Shown here one piece after another: positions 25,836 to 34,440 of a stretch of DNA of 64,000 bases. Below the pieces are notes generated by a model that ran no database searches, was not told the DNA's origin, and saw nothing but the letters and a program-made list of their open reading frames with translations. Numbering within the stretch: the stretch's first letter is position 1; the number at the start of each line of letters is the position of its first letter. The stretch is taken from positions 1-64,000 of the forward strand of contig NZ_AUMH01000005.1 in NCBI RefSeq assembly GCF_000430585.1. The letters are read 5' to 3'. Source of the DNA: Alicyclobacillus herbarius DSM 13609. GTDB taxonomy: Bacteria > Bacillota > Bacilli > Alicyclobacillales > Alicyclobacillaceae. Both the position numbers and the translations under genes were made by a program.

Positions 25836-27353
25836 GTGGCACAATTCTATCCGTTATTTATTGGCGGCCAGAAAGTACCCGCACGGTCAAGGGAAACGTT
25901 TGACGTAATCAATCCGTCCGATGGTCAGGTCTGTGCAAGTGTAGCTAAGGCTGGAGTCGAAGATGTCCATGAAGCGGTTCGAGTCGCAAAGGAAACCTTT
26001 GAATCCGGTGTCTGGAGTCGAACTTCCGTCACAGAACGCGCCGATGTGTTGGTGAAGATAGGAGCGAGGATTGCTCAACGCGCACAAGAAATTGCCGTGC
26101 TCGAGTCTACACAATCTGGCGGTACGCTCCGCAGAACGATGGGAAGCGACGTACTCCAGGTCGCTCAACAGTTTACGGTTACGGCGCAGATTCTGCGGAA
26201 CTTTCCCATGCGGGAAGAGTTGCCGAGTCTTGCGTTCCCGGGTCCTTCCGTCAATATGGTGGAAAGAGAGCCAATGGGAGTATGCGGATTGATTACTCCG
26301 TGGAACTTCCCACTCATTCTCGCGAGCTGGAAGTTGGCACCGGCTCTCGCAATGGGGAATTCAGTTGTCATGAAGCCGGCGACAAACACACCTCTCACCA
26401 CGTTATTGCTCGCTGAAATCTGCCAAGAATGCGGTGTCCCCGACGGGATCGTCAACGTCGTCACCGGGCCGGGAGCCCTCGTTGGGGAAGCACTTGTGAC
26501 TCATCCGGATGTGGATAAGATCTCGTTTACCGGATCGACCGAGGTGGGGCGTCGTATTATGCAAATGGCTTCCACCACAGTAAAGCGTGTGACGCTTGAA
26601 CTGGGTGGGAAAAGTCCGACGATTGTATTGCGTGACGCAGATTTAGACCTTCTCGAGGAAGGTGCTCTGTTCGGGGCATTCTTGCACAGTGGCCAAATTT
26701 GTGAATCCGGAACCCGCCTCATCGTACCGCGTGACATGCAAGATGAAATTGTGGAGCGGCTTGTTGCCAAGGCAGCTACGATTTCTATCGGAAATGCGCT
26801 CGACCTGAAAACGGGTCTCGGCCCTGTTGTGTCCAAAGCCCAGCAAGATACGATTCTGAATTATATCAAGATTGGGCTTAAAGAGGGAGCCGAACTCGCT
26901 TGCGGCGGTGCTGTTCCGGAGAACGTACCCCCCGATGGATTTTACGTACAGCCAACGATTTTCAAGAACGTGGATAACTCCATGCGGATTGCTCAGGAAG
27001 AAATCTTTGGACCTGTCCTATGTGTCATTCCTTACGATACGGAAGAGGATGCCATTCGTATTGCCAATGATACGATTTACGGTCTCGCGGCAGGCGTTTG
27101 GAGCAAGGACGTCATCAAGGCGCAAACCATCGCACGGAAACTTCGGGCAGGTACGGTCTGGATCAATGACTGGCACATGCTTCGTCCGGACGCTCCGTTT
27201 GGTGGTTATAAGCAATCTGGGTTCGGACGTGAGTCTGGGTATCAAGTCCTCTTTGAGTACTCACAAACCAAACATATGCACACCTCGATGATCCCGGATA
27301 AGGCGCAGCGGCCGTGGTATTCCATCTTGTTCGACAGTTGGTTAACCCAGTAA
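25836..27353 (+). CDS. NAD-dependent aldehyde dehydrogenase
   Basis: This 505-aa enzyme oxidises an aldehyde to a carboxylic acid. The catalytic Cys289 is in SGQICES, the general-base Glu255 in LELGGKSP, and the cofactor segments are TPWNFP and FTGSTEVGRRI. The start is one of two tandem GTG codons (25833 or 25836) after AGGAGG; 25836 has the better spacing. It lies 25 bp after the R2lox gene and 47 bp before the alcohol dehydrogenase gene. Together these three could turn a hydrocarbon-type substrate into a fatty acid, which the ligase at 31474 would activate. Confidence 0.93.
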   Translation: MAQFYPLFIGGQKVPARSRETFDVINPSDGQVCASVAKAGVEDVHEAVRVAKETFESGVWSRTSVTERADVLVKIGARIAQRAQEIAVLESTQSGGTLRRTMGSDVLQVAQQFTVTAQILRNFPMREELPSLAFPGPSVNMVEREPMGVCGLITPWNFPLILASWKLAPALAMGNSVVMKPATNTPLTTLLLAEICQECGVPDGIVNVVTGPGALVGEALVTHPDVDKISFTGSTEVGRRIMQMASTTVKRVTLELGGKSPTIVLRDADLDLLEEGALFGAFLHSGQICESGTRLIVPRDMQDEIVERLVAKAATISIGNALDLKTGLGPVVSKAQQDTILNYIKIGLKEGAELACGGAVPENVPPDGFYVQPTIFKNVDNSMRIAQEEIFGPVLCVIPYDTEEDAIRIANDTIYGLAAGVWSKDVIKAQTIARKLRAGTVWINDWHMLRPDAPFGGYKQSGFGRESGYQVLFEYSQTKHMHTSMIPDKAQRPWYSILFDSWLTQ

Positions 27354-27400
27354 TTCCATTCGCAACCACAATGTATGCAAGACTCGTCAGGAGGATGCAC

Positions 27401-28591
27401 ATGCCAAAGCAAACGTATTTTCGATTTGATTTTCGTACATCCGTCTCGGCTGGAGCAGGGGCACGCGCTTTTTTACCCGCTCACATGAAAGAACTGGGCG
27501 GAAAACGTTGGATTGTTATTACCGATAAGGGAGTCGTGAATGCAGGGGTTGTCGATCAAGTTCTTTCGGCACTCGATGGCCCGAACGACCTGCAAGTCGT
27601 GTACGTATTTGACGAAGTTCTGCAAGATGCCCGGATGTCTTTGGTCAACAAGGCGACAAAAATCGCGAGAGAGTATTCTGCAGATGGAATTCTCGCCGTT
27701 GGCGGCGGGAGTGTTCTGGACACAGCAAAGGGCGTAAAGATGCTGCTCACGTCTGGATTCACGGATATTGCGCAAACCGTTCCAGGCAACTTGGGACTGT
27801 ATGTAGGAGAATTGGCCAAAAGACTTCCGATTCCTCACATTGCCATTCCCACGACGGCGGGTACTGGCGCAGAGGTTTCTCCCATCGCGGTATTCATGAA
27901 CGAAGAAGACCACGTGAAAGCGAACTTGCTTCACCCGTATATCAACGCGGATATCGCCATTCTGGACCCAGATCTCACGGTAGGTCTTCCGCCCAAGATT
28001 ACTGCCTTTACAGGCTTTGACGCCTTAACCCATGCCGTCGAGGGTGTGGCTTGGGCGAATCAGGGACCGATGTACGACGCACTCGGACTGCAAGCCATTC
28101 GACTCATTGATAAAAACTTGGCGACCGCCGTGCATGCAGGAACCAACATAGAAGCGCGTATGAATATGCTCACAGCGAGCTGTATGGCCATCATGTCGTT
28201 TCCAGCTTCCGGTGCAATTCCGGTGCACAACTGTGCGCACGCGCTGGGCGCGATGTACGGCATACCTCACGGGCTCGCAAATGCCGTACTCTTGCCTATC
28301 GTGATGGAAGCGCTACCAGAGATATACCTACCGAAGATTGAGTGGATTGCAGATGCAATGGGTATCAAGGAAACGGGTACATCCGAACAGCTGCACCAAA
28401 GAACGTTAGCTCGGATTCGAGAACTGCAAGCTGAGGCGAACTTACCGACCAACTTCCTGGAATTTGGTCCGAAACAGTCCGAACTGCAGCAGGCCATGAT
28501 AAACGTACTGAACGATCCCGCTGGGGTCGTGTTCAAGATTCCGGTAGAAAGGTTGATTCAAATCCTAACCAAGTCGTTATTTGGGATGTAG
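27401..28591 (+). CDS. iron-containing alcohol dehydrogenase
   Basis: This 396-aa type III (Fe-ADH) dehydrogenase oxidises a primary alcohol to an aldehyde with NAD(P). The cofactor motif GGGSVLDTAKG is near residue 105. The metal site is formed by Asp and His residues of the segments IPTTAGTGAEVSP, GFDALTHAVE and HNCAHALGAMYGIPHGLA. The ATG at 27401 follows AGGAGG. The upstream in-frame start at 27314 overlaps the aldehyde dehydrogenase and is not supported. Its adjacency to aldehyde dehydrogenase and R2lox implies a shared alcohol-aldehyde-acid route. Confidence 0.93.
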   Translation: MPKQTYFRFDFRTSVSAGAGARAFLPAHMKELGGKRWIVITDKGVVNAGVVDQVLSALDGPNDLQVVYVFDEVLQDARMSLVNKATKIAREYSADGILAVGGGSVLDTAKGVKMLLTSGFTDIAQTVPGNLGLYVGELAKRLPIPHIAIPTTAGTGAEVSPIAVFMNEEDHVKANLLHPYINADIAILDPDLTVGLPPKITAFTGFDALTHAVEGVAWANQGPMYDALGLQAIRLIDKNLATAVHAGTNIEARMNMLTASCMAIMSFPASGAIPVHNCAHALGAMYGIPHGLANAVLLPIVMEALPEIYLPKIEWIADAMGIKETGTSEQLHQRTLARIRELQAEANLPTNFLEFGPKQSELQQAMINVLNDPAGVVFKIPVERLIQILTKSLFGM

Positions 28592-28628
28592 TAAATGCCC
28601 TTCGGATTATGAGTCAGGAGGGACAATC

Positions 28629-30326
28629 ATGCCAGCTCTCGCGACGGATACCGAGAGCCTCGACCTGACTGCCGTGAGGCACCGCCTCAGGAAAGAAGGC
28701 GAGGCCATAACGCCAAGAAAGCGCTTTCGAACTACGACGAGAATCCTCATGAAACACGGGGTCTTCCATATCCTGCGCGATCGCAGCAAGGACGATGAGA
28801 CGAAGCATCGCCTGCTCGGGAAACGGCTGCGTCTGGCGTTTGAAGAACTCGGCCCAACCTATATCAAACTGGGTCAGGTTATACTGACGCGCCAGGAACT
28901 GTTGCCGGACGCGCTGACGAAAGAACTGGAACCCCTGCTCAGTGACGTCCCGCCCCTGTCCTTTCCCGAGATGCAAACCGTGCTGGAAGACAACATTCCG
29001 GATTGGCGGGAAATGTTTGACTCCATCGATCCAACTCCCATCGGCTCAGCTTCGCTCGCGCAGGTCTATCGGGGCAGACTGAAGGACGGCCGCCCGGCCG
29101 CCGTCAAGATTATCCGGCCCCTGGTCGGAAAGCTGTTCCAGGCCGACATCACGGTCATCCGCAAGCTGGTCCGACGTGTATACCGCATGTTGCCGCCGGA
29201 GATGACGGTGTCACTCGACCTGCCCGGCCTCCTTGAGGACTATTACAGCAGCTCGCGCGACGAACTCGACCTGCGGCGCGAGGCTGAAATCATGAACATA
29301 CACCGAGAGATGATCTCCGAATTCGCGACACTGCACATTCCCGAGGTCTACCACGTCACAGAGCACGTGCTCGTGATGGAATACATCGACGGGTGGAACC
29401 TCAAAAACTTCCCGGTCGATTTTCTCACATTTGAAGAGCGCATGGAGCGCATGCTCGATCTCGGGCACTGGTACGTAAAGACGTTCGTAGCAGGCTATTA
29501 TCACGCCGATCCGCACGGTTCGAACATCATGATTGACCGCCATACAAAAAAAGCTGTGATTATCGATTGGGGCATGACGGGGACCATGGACGCCGTCCAC
29601 ACGGAAGCCATCTTTCGGCTACTGATGCACGTCCGTTTGAATCAGGCGGAAGATGCCATCGAGGCCGGGATGGACGTCTGTGAACCAACTCGCTACACCG
29701 ATACGGTCAACCTGAAGGACCAGCTGCGCAGTCTCTTCATCCATTACACCATGAGCCATCAAGGAAGCCGTTACAACTGGGGCAGCCTGCTCATGAACAC
29801 GATTCTTATCTGCGCGAAAAACCACTGTCGTATCCCGACGGGGCTCGCGCTCTGGACCAAAGGATTCTCCGCGGCGGAGGCGACTGCACGTTGGCTGTGC
29901 CCGGAGATTTGTTACCACGACGTCGTGGAGACGGCAGATGTGCAGATTATGCGCAGCTGGCTGAGCCGGCGCCTGAACTATCGGGCCAACGCGAGCCTAC
30001 TCGCGGAGACCGCAAAGCTGGTCACCACACTGCCGCGGCGGCTGAACAAGTTTTTGGAATACCTGGAGTGGAACAAACTTCATTTTACGATGGACGCCCA
30101 GCTGTCAAAGCCGACGGCGCGCCTCTTGCACAAGGTCAGCAATCGTGTGTCGTTGTCGTTTCTGGCAGGAACCTTCTTTCTCGGCGGCTCACTGATGCTC
30201 TCGTTCGGAGCGCGAAACGGGGCAGCTCTAGGCGGAATTGAGACACTTGGCACGAGCGCAGTCATCGTCAGCGCTGTGCTGACCCTGCTTGTGCTCTGGA
30301 GCGTGTTCCGCTCACGACGCGTTTAA
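28629..30326 (+). CDS. ABC1/AarF/UbiB-type kinase-like membrane protein
   Basis: This 565-aa protein of the ancient UbiB (ABC1/ADCK) family has the KxGQ motif YIKLGQ in its N-terminal helix. Next come the atypical nucleotide loop GSASLAQVYRG with the lysine in AAVKIIRP, the catalytic loop YHADPHGSNIMID and the metal motif IIDWGM. Two hydrophobic segments at the C-terminus (after residue 500) anchor it in the membrane. Family members are ATPases that support isoprenoid lipid (quinone) biosynthesis or lipid movement. In this operon a role in handling hydrophobic substrate is plausible. The ATG follows AGGAGGG. Confidence 0.9.
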   Translation: MPALATDTESLDLTAVRHRLRKEGEAITPRKRFRTTTRILMKHGVFHILRDRSKDDETKHRLLGKRLRLAFEELGPTYIKLGQVILTRQELLPDALTKELEPLLSDVPPLSFPEMQTVLEDNIPDWREMFDSIDPTPIGSASLAQVYRGRLKDGRPAAVKIIRPLVGKLFQADITVIRKLVRRVYRMLPPEMTVSLDLPGLLEDYYSSSRDELDLRREAEIMNIHREMISEFATLHIPEVYHVTEHVLVMEYIDGWNLKNFPVDFLTFEERMERMLDLGHWYVKTFVAGYYHADPHGSNIMIDRHTKKAVIIDWGMTGTMDAVHTEAIFRLLMHVRLNQAEDAIEAGMDVCEPTRYTDTVNLKDQLRSLFIHYTMSHQGSRYNWGSLLMNTILICAKNHCRIPTGLALWTKGFSAAEATARWLCPEICYHDVVETADVQIMRSWLSRRLNYRANASLLAETAKLVTTLPRRLNKFLEYLEWNKLHFTMDAQLSKPTARLLHKVSNRVSLSFLAGTFFLGGSLMLSFGARNGAALGGIETLGTSAVIVSAVLTLLVLWSVFRSRRV

Positions 30327-30365
30327 CACGCCGCATTTTATGATGCATAAGCGGAGGTGTATCGT

Positions 30366-30770
30366 ATGCCTGAACCTCGACGGGATGGACTTTGGACTGA
30401 ATCCGAAATGAAGGACGAGGAGGCTTTCACGCTTAGACAGCGCATGGAGGCGTTTTATCGCCAGAGCGGTGGACCGAACAATCCGGACATCCAGCGCATC
30501 CTGAATAATCACTTAAAGAACGGTAAGGACCACGGCCGACGCGGCCATCGCCAGACGGTGGAAGACGCCTTTATCGAGACCATCGTAGGGGATCCTACGC
30601 TCTTGCTTGTGTTTGAACGCGTCCGGCAGTGGCGTAATCGCAAGGAGCAAACGACGAAAGGAGTTCCATCTTCCTTGCAGGACGACATCCGTCATCTCCG
30701 GTCCGAAGTCGCCGCGTTGCGCGAGGAAATTGCTTCAGTGAAGGCCCTGCTTGGAGCCCCCACGAAGTAA
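30366..30770 (+). CDS. hypothetical protein with C-terminal coiled coil
   Basis: This 134-aa cytoplasmic protein is not recognised. It is strongly charged, with a basic middle (KNGKDHGRRGHRQTVEDAF) and a short C-terminal coiled coil (DDIRHLRSEVAALREEIASV). It starts with ATG at 30366 after CGGAGGTG, 40 bp behind the UbiB-like gene. The spacing and strong ribosome site suggest the two are co-expressed. The size and coiled-coil end recall small granule- or membrane-surface proteins, but there is no direct evidence for such a role. Confidence 0.7.
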   Translation: MPEPRRDGLWTESEMKDEEAFTLRQRMEAFYRQSGGPNNPDIQRILNNHLKNGKDHGRRGHRQTVEDAFIETIVGDPTLLLVFERVRQWRNRKEQTTKGVPSSLQDDIRHLRSEVAALREEIASVKALLGAPTK

Positions 30771-30862
30771 ACCGTGGGTAAGGGCCAAATGCCGTTGGTA
30801 CCATAGAAGGTTCGAGCCGGTACCGACAGTCGGAGGATGCAGCCACGGTCCCCTGAATTCTA

Positions 30863-30919
30863 AGGGAGATAGTACCCCCAGAACAGGGGTTCACACAGTT
30901 TAGCGTAAGATTTTAAATA
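30863..30919 (+). promoter_or_regulatory. promoter and shared 57-bp element, copy B
   Basis: This is the second copy of the element found at 19354-19410, placed 44 bp before the SCP2 gene. The -35-like TTCACA (30890-30895) and TTAAAT (30913-30918) are separated by 17 bp, and CCCCCAGAACAGGGG forms an inverted repeat over the -35 region. AGGGA, CAGA, CAGGGGTTC, CACA and GATTTTAAATA are common to both copies without gaps. It gives the SCP2-ligase genes their own promoter under the same control as the dehydrogenase operon. Confidence 0.6.
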
Positions 30920-30962
30920 AAATCACAGACCTATCTCAAGGATGACGAGGAGGAGCATACCT

Positions 30963-31298
30963 ATGCCGACGACGAAAGAAATTTTCGAGAAGATCCAGGA
31001 AACCTTACAGGCCGATCCGTCCCGCACTGGCGGCCTGACTGCCATCTATCAGTTCAACCTCACCGGGGACGATGCCGGCGTCTACCAAATCAACCTGACC
31101 CCCGAGAGTGCGAAGGTTTCTGAAGGCGAGCAGGACACTCCTCAGTGCACGTTGGAACTGTCGGCTGACGACTTCAAGGAGATGGTGCAAGGCAACCTGA
31201 ACGGAACAGTCGCCTTCATGAGCGGCAGGTTGAAGGTGCACGGGGACCTTGGACTTGCGTTACGCCTGGAATCTGTACTCAAGGCGTATAGTGCTTAA
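30963..31298 (+). CDS. SCP2 sterol-binding domain protein
   Basis: This 111-aa single-domain protein has the SCP2 fold: an N-terminal helix (TTKEIFEKIQETLQADPSRT), alternating strands (AIYQFNLTGDDAGVYQINLT), and the family end LKVHGDLGLALRLESVLKAY. Such domains bind fatty acyl-CoA, sterols or other lipids and present them to enzymes. The ATG at 30963 follows GAGGAGGAG. It lies between promoter copy B and the acyl-CoA ligase gene and probably carries the hydrophobic substrate of this island. Confidence 0.9.
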   Translation: MPTTKEIFEKIQETLQADPSRTGGLTAIYQFNLTGDDAGVYQINLTPESAKVSEGEQDTPQCTLELSADDFKEMVQGNLNGTVAFMSGRLKVHGDLGLALRLESVLKAYSA

Positions 31299-31473
31299 CC
31301 TCAGTGGGAACGACTTGGGCCGAGTACGGCTTGAGAGCCGGGGTGCCATCGGGATCGTCATCGGGATTAGCATGGCGCCCTCACGTAACTCTGACGGAAG
31401 TCGAGGATGGCGGCGCTGCCCGTGCAGGCGGCGCCATTGTCCGTTTTCCCGTGCTCGAAGACAGGAGGGAATG

Positions 31474-33018
31474 CCCATGAACCTAGCCCTGCTTTGGCGC
31501 GAAAACATCAAAACGTTCGGTAGATATATCAACCTGATTTACCAGGGACGCGAATTCACCAATGTTGAGTGTAACGAGGTCTCTGCGAAACTCGCAAACC
31601 AACTGCACAAACTTGGTATCGGGCGGGGAGACAGGGTCCTCGTCTCCATGCCAAACTGCCCGGAGGTCGTGTTCGCATATAGCGGTATCATCAAGGCCGG
31701 TGCCGTGGTGGTACCCGCCATGCCGCTCCTGCAGCCGGATGAAATCCGCTACATTGTGAAAGACAGCAGACCAAAAGCCGTTCTCACCATGAACATGCTG
31801 CTGGCAAAGATCGAGGAGGCCGTCCGGGACCTTCCGGATTCACCGAAGGTCTATTGCCTGGACGAGGGTGGCGGCCCAGACTCGTTTCGCTCTCAAATGG
31901 AGGATTGCCCGACTACACCGCCGAGTGAGATACCTGCAGACGACGACCTTGCCGTGCTCCTCTATACGTCCGGTACCACAGGGCGGCCCAAGGGCGTGAT
32001 GCTCAGCCACAGGAATCTCTACTCGAACGCCAAGGAAGCAGCAGAACTCGCCAAGGCCTATCCGCTCAAGTCAAAACGAGTCGGGCTTGGCATCCTGCCT
32101 CTATCGCACGCCTTTGGCTTCACCACGATGCTCACCACCCTGTTACTGGGGGAAACGGATGTGCTCCTGCCGTACTTCGACCCTATACAGGTATTCCAAG
32201 CGATAGAGCGCTACAAGGTGACACATTTCACTGCGGTACCCGCGATGTTTTACGCCCTCTACAACCACCCTGACGCGGACAAATACGACCTGTCGTCCTT
32301 GTCTGTCTGCGTTTCGGGATCAGCCCCATTGCCACAGTCGTTGAGCGAGGACTTCGAGAAAAAGTTCGATTGCCGGATTTACGAGGGATACGGGCTCTCC
32401 GAAGCGTCCCCGATTGTGACGGCACCGCGGCCGGACCTTCCCGTGAAACCGGGATCGGTAGGCCTTCCCCTGCCGGGAGTCGAAGTCAAGGTCGTCGACG
32501 ATAGCGGCCGGGAGCTGCCGCGACACGAGGTTGGCGAGCTGCTTGTGCGCGGCCCCAATGTGACCCATGGCTATTACAACATGCCCGACGAAACCAGGGC
32601 CGCCATACAGGACGGGTGGCTACACACGGGTGATATGGCGCGCATCGACGAGGAAGGCTACGTATATATCGTAGACCGCAAGAAGGACCTCATCATTCGG
32701 GGTGGGTTCAATATCTACCCGAGAGACCTCGAGGAACTATTACTTACGCACCCGGCCGTGGCAGAGGTCGGGGTCGTAGGGACGCCATCGGATGCGATGG
32801 GCGAGGAGGTTGTGGCCTACGTGGTCAAGCACTGGGGTGCGGATACCTCGGAGGAGGAACTCATCGAGTTTTGTCAACGCAAACTCGCCAAATACAAGAC
32901 CCCGCGCTACATTCGGTTTGTCGGGTATCTTCCGCGCAATCTGATAGGTAAAGTTGACAAAAAGATACTCAGGGAATGGGCAGCTGACATCGGTGTGGTG
33001 GTCGAGCAAAGAGACTAG
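31474..33018 (+). CDS. acyl-CoA synthetase (AMP-forming)
   Basis: This 514-aa adenylating enzyme activates a carboxylic acid to its CoA thioester. The P-loop-like motif is YTSGTTGRPKG, the adenine-binding motif YEGYGLSEASP, and the hinge segment GWLHTGDMARIDEEGY is followed by DRKKDLIIRGGFNIYP. The catalytic lysine is in GKVDKKILRE. The ATG at 31474 follows AGGAGGG. A 175-bp spacer after SCP2 contains a GC-rich partial inverted repeat (about 31408-31440) but no gene. It would supply the acyl-CoA for the dehydrogenase pair from the acid made by the aldehyde dehydrogenase. Confidence 0.94.
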   Translation, partial: PMNLALLWRENIKTFGRYINLIYQGREFTNVECNEVSAKLANQLHKLGIGRGDRVLVSMPNCPEVVFAYSGIIKAGAVVVPAMPLLQPDEIRYIVKDSRPKAVLTMNMLLAKIEEAVRDLPDSPKVYCLDEGGGPDSFRSQMEDCPTTPPSEIPADDDLAVLLYTSGTTGRPKGVMLSHRNLYSNAKEAAELAKAYPLKSKRVGLGILPLSHAFGFTTMLTTLLLGETDVLLPYFDPIQVFQAIERYKVTHFTAVPAMFYALYNHPDADKYDLSSLSVCVSGSAPLPQSLSEDFEKKFDCRIYEGYGLSEASPIVTAPRPDLPVKPGSVGLPLPGVEVKVVDDSGRELPRHEVGELLVRGPNVTHGYYNMPDETRAAIQDGWLHTGDMARIDEEGYVYIVDRKKDLIIRGGFNIYPRDLEELLLTHPAVAEVGVVGTPSDAMGEEVVAYVVKHWGADTSEEELIEFCQRKLAKYKTPRYIRFVGYLPRNLIGKVDKKILREWAADIGVVVEQRD

Positions 33019-33033
33019 GTGGTGGGAGGAGAT

Positions 33034-33113
33034 AGCGCCGACGACGGAAATGACCGTGCCAAATTCAATGTTCGCGGGCCAGCGTGGGTCATCCGCCGGT
33101 CCGCTTGATGGCA
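33034..33113 (+). repeat. relic of a transporter 3' end with decayed terminator
   Basis: These 80 bp align with 41291-41372, which is the last part of an MFS transporter gene plus its terminator. Both share GTGCCAAATT-AAT, GCGGGCC-GCG and a matching right arm ending GATGGC. Read in frame, the segment gives APTTEMTVPNS against APVTGMSVPN in the transporter. The hairpin arms here (33074-33084 and 33094-33104) pair with one mismatch and one wobble. It is the remnant of a lost paralogue and may still terminate the acyl-CoA ligase transcript. Confidence 0.55.
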
Positions 33114-33129
33114 CATCTACGCGTAGATG
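33114..33129. promoter_or_regulatory. perfect 16-bp palindrome
   Basis: CATCTACG-CGTAGATG is a perfect uninterrupted palindrome just before the stop codon of the convergent exported-protein gene. It could be a protein-binding site or part of bidirectional termination. No T-tract is present. Confidence 0.35.
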
Positions 33130-33139
33130 CCCGAAGCTT

Positions 33140-33652
33140 TCAATCCATTTTCATAGTGAGATTCGGGATATTGAGGTGACTCGCCTCCATCCGGTTGATT
33201 TTCATGTTATGCACGTTTTTCAGTTCTAAGTGCTTCACCGTCCCGCCTGCCGCGAGGACGAGCAAGTCCGCCTTATTCGTAAAATTCTCAAGCCCAACCG
33301 TTACATCCGTCAACAGGGGTGAATCAATCTTCACGTCCGATCCGGTGACGGGTCCGGGGGACTGCATTACCATCTTATGTCCGGATGTGAACGGGTACGT
33401 GAGCGTCATGCCCGTGATGGATATCTCCGTACACGTGAGTTCGGGTGTAGAGGAAAGCGGATTGTGCAACTGCGCGTTGTCGCATTCCACTTCGTTGGCG
33501 TCCAGGTAGAATGGGCCTTGCATCGTCTGCGTGGCCGCGTCTGCCACGGCTGTGGATGTCTCATAGGCAAGGCCGGGCAGTGTTAGCCAGGTGACAGGCA
33601 GAATAAATGCGAACAGTACGGTGACATAACGCAGTTTACGAAATGATTTCAA
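33140..33652 (-). CDS. exported protein, third gene of the DUF6114/DUF6230 operon
   Basis: This 170-aa protein begins with a signal peptide or membrane anchor (RYVTVLFAFILPVTWLTLPG) and a likely cleavage near GLA-YE. The mature part is rich in beta-strand-like, Thr/Leu-rich segments and contains two Cys pairs' worth of spacing only (VECDNAQ and LTCTEIS), so one disulfide is possible. The C-terminus (VKHLELKNVHNMKINRMEAS) has a regular hydrophobic alternation. It resembles the DUF6230-like protein encoded upstream in tone, though the sequences differ. The start is a TTG ten bases after AAGGAGG. Function unknown. Confidence 0.75.
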   Translation of the reverse strand: MKSFRKLRYVTVLFAFILPVTWLTLPGLAYETSTAVADAATQTMQGPFYLDANEVECDNAQLHNPLSSTPELTCTEISITGMTLTYPFTSGHKMVMQSPGPVTGSDVKIDSPLLTDVTVGLENFTNKADLLVLAAGGTVKHLELKNVHNMKINRMEASHLNIPNLTMKMD

Positions 33653-33800
33653 GATGCGCCCCTCCTTACTCGTTCGTAAAACCCAGTTGAGCGCGCAACG
33701 GGGCGGCTAGGGTTCGCCGTCCCGCTTCCGTGGCCGTTTTTTCTCAGACAGACTATCCTGCTGACCTAGTTATTCTCAGGAAAGTATTTACATGCGAGTC

Positions 33801-34340
33801 TCATTTCATGCTGACGGACAGATGCATATCCGGCAGCGTCATGCTGTCCGCACTCAGATACGGGACTTGCAGAGTGGCATCTTTCAGGGTGATGCCCTTC
33901 GCCGATATGCCGCTGTTGGCATCCATGACCATGCCATCGAACGAGTTCACGCCAGCCTGGATGTCACTGGCGTCGACCAGGACACCGCTGCCCTGTACGG
34001 GCGATCCACTGCCCGCACTGATGTTCAGGCTTAGTGTGTGCCCGGCAATGCTGACCGATTTGGTAATCGTCATGTTATGGAGGGTTTGGTCCATCTTAAT
34101 GACGCTGATGGCGCCGCCGTGACTACGGTCATAATTCGGCACTAAAGAGAAGTTGTCACCGGTGATGCTGTCCGCGTAAATGGTAAACGGCATGGGAAGG
34201 GTGCTCGCCAATGCAACCATGCCCTTGGAAATCATGGCCGTCAAGCCGGCAAGAGCGATGAGAGCCAGTGCCATGACCGCCCAAAAGTGCTTCCAGCTGG
34301 TTTTCCCAGGGAGTTGGGAATACGCGAGATTGGTCTCCAT
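33801..34340 (-). CDS. DUF6230-like membrane-anchored exported protein
   Basis: This 179-aa protein has one N-terminal membrane segment (FWAVMALALIALAGLTAMIS) followed by an extracytoplasmic domain of repeated strand-like units (SITGDNFSLVPNYDRSHGGA, MDQTLHNMTITKSVSIAGHT). The layout matches the DUF6230 family that I know from Streptomyces, where it is encoded beside DUF6114. The ATG follows AAGGAG. It sits between the DUF6114-like gene upstream and another exported protein downstream, all on the minus strand. No biochemical role is known for the family; it faces the outside of the membrane. Confidence 0.72.
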   Translation of the reverse strand: METNLAYSQLPGKTSWKHFWAVMALALIALAGLTAMISKGMVALASTLPMPFTIYADSITGDNFSLVPNYDRSHGGAISVIKMDQTLHNMTITKSVSIAGHTLSLNISAGSGSPVQGSGVLVDASDIQAGVNSFDGMVMDANSGISAKGITLKDATLQVPYLSADSMTLPDMHLSVSMK

Positions 34341-34440
34341 GGTACACGCTCCTTTTTGACTGTGGGTTTCAGGAACGGTGCGATTCGGATTCGGATATTC
34401 GCATACATCGTAGATGCATCGATTCAATACGAATCTAGAA

